Positions 15,208 through 19,662 of a stretch of DNA of 19,662 bases are shown one piece after another. The notes under the pieces are model-generated. The model made no database searches, had not been told where the DNA came from, and was given only the letters and a program-made list of their open reading frames with translations. Origin of the DNA: an uncultured Eubacteriales bacterium. GTDB taxonomy: Bacteria > Bacillota > Clostridia > TANB77 > CAG-508. The stretch spans positions 1 through 19,662 of the forward strand of contig CABUJR010000022.1 of NCBI GenBank assembly GCA_902492015.1. The letters run 5' to 3'. The translations under genes were made by a program, and so were the position numbers. Every line of letters starts with the position of its first letter. Position 1 is the stretch's first letter.

Positions 15208-16608
15208 CTAAAATCTAAAATATAAAAAAGGATTAAATGAATCACTTACTAAATTTGCTGTACATAAAATAAAAATTGTCATATATACTATTACTTCTAT
15301 AATTTTAAATCCTTTATTATTTGCTTTGTTAAATTTATCTATAACTTTATTTGCTAATAAAGTTGAACATATTATTCCTAGTATCATTATTAAGCCATAA
15401 TTTTTTAGATAATATAGAGTTTCATTATTTACAAAATTATTTACATTAAACATTGCATACAAATATGCTTCTATTTCACCTAAATCTTCAAAAGCAAAAA
15501 TTACCCATCCTATTAATATAAGTATAATAGTATATATATGACTAAATACTTTTCCTACTTTATCTAGTACTTTTAAAATAAATATTTTTTCTAATATAAG
15601 AATTACTCCAAAATATACTCCCCACAAAATGAAATTCCAGGAAGCTCCATGCCATGCTCCAGTTAAAAACCAAACTATAAGAATATTTCTTATTTGTTTT
15701 AAAATTCCTTTTCTATTTCCTCCTAATGGAATATATATATAATCTCTAAACCAAGAAGAAAGAGTTATATGCCATCTTCTCCAAAATTCTGTTATATTTT
15801 TTGATATATATGGGAAATTAAAATTCTCATCAAATTCCATTCCAAAAATTTTTGCAAGTCCTATTGCCATATCTGAATATCCACTAAAGTCAAAATATAT
15901 TTGTAGTGCAAATGCTAATATTGCAAACCAAGCTAATATAAATGTTAATGAAGCATAATCTCCAATCTCTATTACATGCCATAAAGCACCTATATTATTT
16001 GCAATTAAAACCTTTTTTCCTAATCCAATAATAAATCTTTTCATTCCTTCTGTGAAATTGTCTATACTGATATTTTTATTCTCTAACTCTTCATCAACAG
16101 TTTCATATCTTACTATCGGTCCTGCAATTATTTGTGGAAATAGCATTGTATACGTTAAATAATTATAAAAACTTTTTTCACATTTTACTGTTCCTCTGTA
16201 TACGTCAATTATATATGATAAACTTTGAAATGTATTAAATGATACTCCTATTGGTAGAGGAATATTTAATAATGGAATATTCAAATGTGTTATATTATTA
16301 ATGTTTGTTATTATAAAGTCAGAATATTTAAAAAAGAATAATATTAAAAGATTAACTCCTATATCTATTAACAAAAATATTCTTTTTTTATTTTTATCAT
16401 CCCAATATTTATTGATTTTTTGTCCACACATATAGTCCATTACTGCTAGCAATAACATTATAAATATGTATCTTATCTCTCCCCAAGCAAAAAATATTAA
16501 ACTAGCAATAATCATTACAGCATTTTTTAATTTGTTTGGAACAATAAAGTATATAAAAAGCATAATAGGTAAAAAAATATATAGAAATACTATACTACTA
16601 AATACCAT
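15208..16608 (-). CDS. MBOAT-family membrane O-acyltransferase (AlgI/PatA type)
   Basis: A 466-residue multi-span membrane protein of normal family length. It has the AlgI-type hallmarks: VSFNTFQSLSYIIDVYRG (~122-139), FPQIIAGPIVRY (~157-168), FDFSGYSDMAIGLAKIFG (~239-256), NITEFWRRWHITLSSWFRDY (271-290), YIPLGGNRKG, and TGAWHGASWNFILWG with the conserved His320. These enzymes take an acyl, usually acetyl, group from a cytoplasmic donor and pass it through the membrane to an outside acceptor. The ATG at 16608-16606 follows AGGAGG. The gene pairs with the DHHW-type gene after it. A terminator-like hairpin in front of it could hold its expression below that of the sigma/anti-sigma genes. Confidence 0.92.
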   Translation of the reverse strand: MVFSSIVFLYIFLPIMLFIYFIVPNKLKNAVMIIASLIFFAWGEIRYIFIMLLLAVMDYMCGQKINKYWDDKNKKRIFLLIDIGVNLLILFFFKYSDFIITNINNITHLNIPLLNIPLPIGVSFNTFQSLSYIIDVYRGTVKCEKSFYNYLTYTMLFPQIIAGPIVRYETVDEELENKNISIDNFTEGMKRFIIGLGKKVLIANNIGALWHVIEIGDYASLTFILAWFAILAFALQIYFDFSGYSDMAIGLAKIFGMEFDENFNFPYISKNITEFWRRWHITLSSWFRDYIYIPLGGNRKGILKQIRNILIVWFLTGAWHGASWNFILWGVYFGVILILEKIFILKVLDKVGKVFSHIYTIILILIGWVIFAFEDLGEIEAYLYAMFNVNNFVNNETLYYLKNYGLIMILGIICSTLLANKVIDKFNKANNKGFKIIEVIVYMTIFILCTANLVSDSFNPFLYFRF

Positions 16609-16627
16609 CTTGTCCTCCTAAAAAAGT

Positions 16628-16659
16628 TAACTCTTACTATTTTTATATAGTAAGAGTTA
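16628..16659 (-). terminator. Intra-operon terminator-like hairpin before the MBOAT gene
   Basis: In minus-strand RNA, UAACUCUUACUAU and AUAGUAAGAGUUA pair perfectly over 13 bp around a 6-base loop. Two bases later comes UUUUUU, then the MBOAT ribosome binding site. The hairpin starts four bases after the anti-sigma stop codon. This is the form of an intrinsic terminator or attenuator, though the stem is A:U-rich. Confidence 0.7.
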
Positions 16660-16663
16660 GATT

Positions 16664-17524
16664 TTAAAATATCTGTTTATCTATCACAAATTCTTGTGTT
16701 CCCATATATCCTGGTGCTATTTTATATTTTTCAAATACAATTACAACTTTCCCATCTGAATTAATATAAAAATCTTGATATTCATTTTCTATTCCTTCAA
16801 ATCCTCCTTCATCAGCTGTGAAGTATATATTATCTGGATTTTTACTTCTTTCTTCTATCTCTTTATATATTGTTGTATCTACTATTTGTTTATATTCATT
16901 TCCAAGAACATCTCTTAGGTTTAATTTTTTTCCTGTTTCTATGTCAACATTATAAAAATACATTTCTGTATATGTATTCGCTAAGGTTTCTGACTTTGAT
17001 ATCATAAATGATACAACCTTATCATTTGAATAGCCAACTTTATAATCTATTTGTATATTTATTGGTTGATAATCATATTCATTGCCTCCGGTTTCTATAA
17101 CTGCTTCTTTATATTCAGCAGCTCTTTTTTCTGCTTCTTCTAAAATTTCATTCATTTTTAACATTATTTCATAATTTATTCTTTTTTCTAATTCCGTATT
17201 ACCTGTATTTTCCAATGCTGGAATTTTAGCATTTATTAATTTTGTTTTATCTTCTTCATTAACTTCTTTTATTGTAAATACTTTTGCCATATCTCCTATA
17301 ATTGGAATTTCTGAAATATTTGTAGCAAAGCTAGAATTTACATTTAACATAAATATAAAAGTTAAAAATGTACATGCTACTGTTGTTACCGCATATTTTA
17401 CATATATTAATACTGATTTTTCCTTCTTTTTTTTATCTAAAATTGCTTTATTAACAACGTAATTTAATTCATTTGGTACTTTTATAGCTTCATAAACTTC
17501 TTTAGCCTTTTCGAGTTTTTTCAT
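16664..17524 (-). CDS. RsiV-like anti-sigma factor (DUF3298 type)
   Basis: Start ATG 17524-17522 with GAGGTG seven bases upstream gives 286 residues; a GTG nine bases earlier lies inside that site. Residues 1-36 are a basic cytoplasmic part expected to bind the sigma factor, ~37-62 a membrane helix and ~68-286 an outside domain. The C-terminal region (YFYNVDIETGKKLNLRDVLG, then FYINSDGKVVIVFEKYKIAPG, ending GTQEFVI) has the DUF3298 pattern seen in RsiV. In Bacillus subtilis, RsiV binds lysozyme and is then cut, first by signal peptidase, releasing SigV. A signal-peptidase-like site, SSFA before TNIS (after A67), lies where that model needs it. The gene follows the sigma gene by 21 bases. Lysozyme sensing is inferred, not shown. 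Confidence 0.85.
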   Translation of the reverse strand: MKKLEKAKEVYEAIKVPNELNYVVNKAILDKKKKEKSVLIYVKYAVTTVACTFLTFIFMLNVNSSFATNISEIPIIGDMAKVFTIKEVNEEDKTKLINAKIPALENTGNTELEKRINYEIMLKMNEILEEAEKRAAEYKEAVIETGGNEYDYQPINIQIDYKVGYSNDKVVSFMISKSETLANTYTEMYFYNVDIETGKKLNLRDVLGNEYKQIVDTTIYKEIEERSKNPDNIYFTADEGGFEGIENEYQDFYINSDGKVVIVFEKYKIAPGYMGTQEFVIDKQIF

Positions 17525-17545
17525 TTTTATCACCTCTCTCTTGTT

Positions 17546-18022
17546 TTATATTATTTTCTTTAATTCTTTTAAACCTTTGTAAAGTCGTGATTTTACTGTA
17601 CTTATGTTTACATTAGTTATTTTAGCAATTTCTTCTATTTTCATATCTTCAAAAAATCTTAATATTATTACTGTCTGCAATTTTTCATTTAAACTTTGAA
17701 TTTTTTGATAAATATCAATTCCCTCAACTGTTATATTATCATTCCATTCTAATTTGCTTTCTATTTCTTTTAATTCGCAAGTTATTAATTTTTTATTTCT
17801 TTTTATATATTGCAAAGATTCATTAATCAATATCCTATAAAACCATGTTTTTACATACTTTTCTTCTTTTAGTTTTCCAATATTTTTTAATGCCTTTGTT
17901 ATTGCTTCTTGAACAATGTCTAATGCTTCTTCTTCATTTTTAGAATAACTAAATGCAACTCTATATAGTTTTTCTTGATTGTTTTTTATATAATCAACTA
18001 ATATTTCTTTTACATCTTGCAC
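17546..18022 (-). CDS. ECF RNA polymerase sigma factor, SigV-like
   Basis: A 158-residue extracytoplasmic-function sigma factor. Region 2 (~15-78) contains EEALDIVQEAITKALKNI and VKTWFYRILINESLQYIKR. Region 4 (~105-155) has the helix-turn-helix KIEEIAKITNVNISTVKSRL, which reads the -35 element. There is no region 3, as usual for this class. The start is GTG (18022-18020) with AAGGAG eight bases before it; no ATG fits. It lies directly upstream of the RsiV-like gene, the standard pairing of sigma with its membrane anti-sigma, and 14 bases after the DUF4358 gene. Assignment to the SigV group rests on this partner rather than on sigma residues. Confidence 0.92.
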   Translation of the reverse strand: MQDVKEILVDYIKNNQEKLYRVAFSYSKNEEEALDIVQEAITKALKNIGKLKEEKYVKTWFYRILINESLQYIKRNKKLITCELKEIESKLEWNDNITVEGIDIYQKIQSLNEKLQTVIILRFFEDMKIEEIAKITNVNISTVKSRLYKGLKELKKII

Positions 18023-18036
18023 TTTCCTAACTCCTT

Positions 18037-18513
18037 TTAATTACTATGTATATTAATTACTTCTTTAGCTTTATCATAATTATTTGAAATACATAAAATT
18101 ATATAGTTTCCTTTATTTTCTAATACATAATTCTCTAATTTAAATATTTCTTGTGGTAAATAGTTTTGAAAATCATTTTTTCGCTCTTCTATTTTCATTT
18201 CAATATTTTTTTCTATTTCTTCTATACCATTTTTATCTGATAATTCTATAATTAAAATCTCCTCTGATGTCGCTCCTGTTCCTATATATGCTTTAATATT
18301 TTTTATTATTTCACTATTAAATCCATATCTCTTTATTGCTGTTTCTTTATCTATTTCATCTAAATTATCTTCAAATATTTGTGAATCTAGTAATTCCGCA
18401 GCCAACTTAGATATATCAATTTTGACATTTTTATTCTTATCTATAAATATAACTTTCGTTCCTATAATTATAACAATAATTACAATTATTGCCACAAATA
18501 TTTTTTTATTCAT
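18037..18513 (-). CDS. DUF4358-type membrane-anchored protein
   Basis: A 158-residue protein with one N-terminal membrane helix (~5-22) and an outside domain containing AYIGTGATSEEILIIEL, which I associate with DUF4358, a clostridial family of unknown function often near MBOAT genes. The start chosen is ATG 18513-18511, with AGGAG 11 bases upstream. A TTG at 18546 opens a longer frame but has no ribosome binding site and would put polar residues before the membrane helix. It stands between the SGNH esterase gene (34-base gap) and the sigma gene, so it is part of the envelope operon, perhaps as an accessory to acylation. Confidence 0.82.
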   Translation of the reverse strand: MNKKIFVAIIVIIVIIIGTKVIFIDKNKNVKIDISKLAAELLDSQIFEDNLDEIDKETAIKRYGFNSEIIKNIKAYIGTGATSEEILIIELSDKNGIEEIEKNIEMKIEERKNDFQNYLPQEIFKLENYVLENKGNYIILCISNNYDKAKEVINIHSN

Positions 18514-18547
18514 TATCTTGTCATCTCCTATCCTTGTTTTTATCAAA

Positions 18548-19381
18548 TCATTTTAAGCAATTGAGCCATTTAATACAATATTCTTTATTTAGATGAATTC
18601 CATCTGTACTAGCTTCTTCTGGCAAACAACCATTTTCATCTGTAAGCGCCGGACATAAATCAATATATTTTATACCTTTTCTATCAGCCATGTCTTTAAT
18701 TAATTTATTATATTCTAATATTTTATTATTATTATATACCTTATCATTTTTAGACTTTGTTGCAGTAACTGGTATAATAGATTGTAATATAATTTCGCAA
18801 TTTGGTTTTACTTCATATATTTTATTAATTAATTCTTCATATTTATTAATAAAAATTTCACTATAGATCCATCCTAATTCATTTATACCTAACATTATAT
18901 ATATTGTATTAATATTTCTTTTCTTTAGGTCATCTAATATTGTTATCTTTTCTCCATCATCGTTTGTAATAAATTTTTTAGTAATTGCTGTATCTACCAT
19001 AAGCCCTACATTAGTATAATCCTGAACATCTTTTAATCCTGCATACATTAAAAAAGCTTGTGTTCTTGAATCACCTATAAATGCTACATTCTCTCCAAAA
19101 GTTCTAATTGAATTCGAATTATCAGTATTTTTATTCTCTGTATCATTAGTAGCTATTATATTCTGTACGTCTTTTATACTATTATCCAATATAATGTTAT
19201 TTTCTTCTTCATTAGATACTATCTTCGTTTCAGTATTTACTTCTTGCATATTATTTTGAGTTAAATTTTCTGTATCTTTTAATACTGTATTTCTAGAATT
19301 AAATTTAATTGACAATAATATTATTAGAACTATTACAACAATTAATATTATCGTTATTATTTTCTTAACATTCTCGTTCAT
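18548..19381 (-). CDS. Membrane-anchored SGNH/GDSL-family hydrolase or acyltransferase
   Basis: A 277-residue protein with an N-terminal membrane helix (~7-26), a low-complexity linker rich in Asn, Thr and Glu (~30-95), and a complete SGNH domain. The blocks are FIGDSRTQAF with S105, VG at 125-126, MLGINELGW with N167, and STDGIHLNKEYCIKWL with D260 and H263. All four SGNH residues are present, so it should be active, as an esterase removing acyl groups or as a PatB-like O-acetyltransferase on the outer face. The ATG at 19381-19379 follows AGGAAA. It is the first gene of the operon with DUF4358, sigma, anti-sigma, MBOAT and DHHW genes. I found no convincing ECF-type promoter ahead of it. Confidence 0.9.
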   Translation of the reverse strand: MNENVKKIITIILIVVIVLIILLSIKFNSRNTVLKDTENLTQNNMQEVNTETKIVSNEEENNIILDNSIKDVQNIIATNDTENKNTDNSNSIRTFGENVAFIGDSRTQAFLMYAGLKDVQDYTNVGLMVDTAITKKFITNDDGEKITILDDLKKRNINTIYIMLGINELGWIYSEIFINKYEELINKIYEVKPNCEIILQSIIPVTATKSKNDKVYNNNKILEYNKLIKDMADRKGIKYIDLCPALTDENGCLPEEASTDGIHLNKEYCIKWLNCLK

Positions 19382-19472
19382 TTTATTTCCTATTCTTTTA
19401 TATTTTTGTATTTACATTTATTAGATTATTATTCTAACAAAAAAGTTTAAAATTTTTTTCTATATTTATAAA

Positions 19473-19503
19473 AAAAGACAGATAATAAAATCATCTGTCT
19501 TTT
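19473..19503 (-). terminator. Second terminator between tRNA-Asn and the envelope operon
   Basis: Arms AAAAGACAGAT and ATCTGTCTTTT (11 bp), a 9-base loop, and on the minus strand two further T bases, giving six T in a row. It follows the tRNA terminator by about 40 bases and stands about 90 bases upstream of the SGNH gene. It would insulate the envelope operon from tRNA transcription. Confidence 0.8.
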
Positions 19504-19545
19504 ATACATGTTTCTATATACTATTTTTAGTCATAATAAAAAAAT

Positions 19546-19582
19546 AAAACAAAGAATCTATTTTATACAGATTCTTTGTTTT
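19546..19582 (-). terminator. Rho-independent terminator of tRNA-Asn
   Basis: A perfect 14-bp stem, AAAACAAAGAATCT / AGATTCTTTGTTTT, around a 9-base loop, followed on the minus strand by ATTTTTTTATT. The first stem base is the final A of the tRNA's CCA, so the terminator directly abuts the tRNA gene. Confidence 0.85.
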
Positions 19583-19657
19583 GGCTCCTCTTGTTGGACT
19601 CGAACCAACGACCTATCGGTTAACAGCCGAGCGCTCTACCAACTGAGCTAAAGAGGA
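19582..19657 (-). tRNA. tRNA-Asn (anticodon GTT), CCA encoded
   Basis: The reverse complement folds as a standard 76-base tRNA: acceptor TCCTCTT / AAGAGGA with discriminator G and encoded CCA, D arm GCTC-AGTTGGTA-GAGC, anticodon loop CTGTTAA with GTT at its centre, five-base variable loop AGGTC, and T arm GTTGG-TTCGAGT-CCAAC. The outermost anticodon-stem pair is a C27-U43 mismatch where most tRNAs have a pair; the other four pairs are normal. Its own promoter lies outside the window. Confidence 0.97.
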
Positions 19658-19662
19658 ATATA

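Noticed and set aside
19382..19515. ECF-type promoter (GAAAC or AAAC with a -10 about 16 bases on) before the SGNH gene
   Set aside because: TTTTAAAC near 19447 and TAGAAAC near 19511 are not followed by CGTC or a similar -10 at the right distance, so self-regulation by the sigma factor cannot be claimed.
1..19662. CRISPR array, insertion sequence, prophage, toxin-antitoxin or origin of replication
   Set aside because: No regularly spaced repeats, transposase, integrase, phage structural genes, DnaA-box cluster or recognisable toxin-antitoxin pair seen on either strand.

Overview
The window reads as chromosomal DNA of a very AT-rich, low-G+C Firmicute, most likely a clostridial (perhaps gut-associated) bacterium. 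The reasons are the rpmG-secE-nusG-rplK-rplA order, strong AGGAGG-type ribosome binding sites, consensus sigma-A promoters, a SigV/RsiV-like pair and a DUF4358 gene. I cannot name the species. Nearly everything is transcribed on the minus strand; the one clear plus-strand gene lies in a block of different base composition.

Layout, left to right. (1) 1-2146: the ribosomal/transcription/secretion operon, read leftward from a promoter near 2118-2146: rpmG, secE, nusG, rplK, rplA (rplA cut by the window edge). SecE carries an unusual acidic tail. (2) 2201-8268: a leftward unit of a 220-residue leucine-rich-repeat-like protein, a 1,658-residue protein with leucine-rich-repeat-like stretches and two transglutaminase-like modules (the first lacking catalytic residues), and an 85-residue basic protein whose middle resembles the giant's C-terminus. 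(3) 8409-10677: an unrecognised 536-residue protein translationally coupled to a flavin reductase-like protein. (4) 10678-11180: a decayed gene remnant and two hairpins. (5) 11182-13930: a small lipoprotein gene and a divergent PLP aminotransferase-GNAT acetyltransferase fusion, both less AT-rich than their surroundings, with a terminator on the right; probably acquired DNA. (6) 14094-19381: a leftward six-gene envelope operon of SGNH esterase, DUF4358 protein, ECF sigma factor, RsiV-like anti-sigma, MBOAT acyltransferase and DHHW/AlgX-like protein, with a terminator-like hairpin between the regulatory and acyltransferase parts. (7) 19582-19657: tRNA-Asn followed by two terminator hairpins.

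How the parts may work together. The right-hand operon fits a lysozyme or envelope-stress circuit: an RsiV-like membrane anti-sigma holds a SigV-like factor, and the co-transcribed MBOAT, DHHW and SGNH proteins would O-acylate or de-acylate a wall polymer, doing with separate proteins what OatA does in one. The leucine-rich-repeat/transglutaminase locus is the least familiar part. It has no visible secretion signals, its own consensus promoters and a possible shared C-terminal motif, and is the best candidate here for an undescribed system. These functional links are inferences from family resemblance and gene order.
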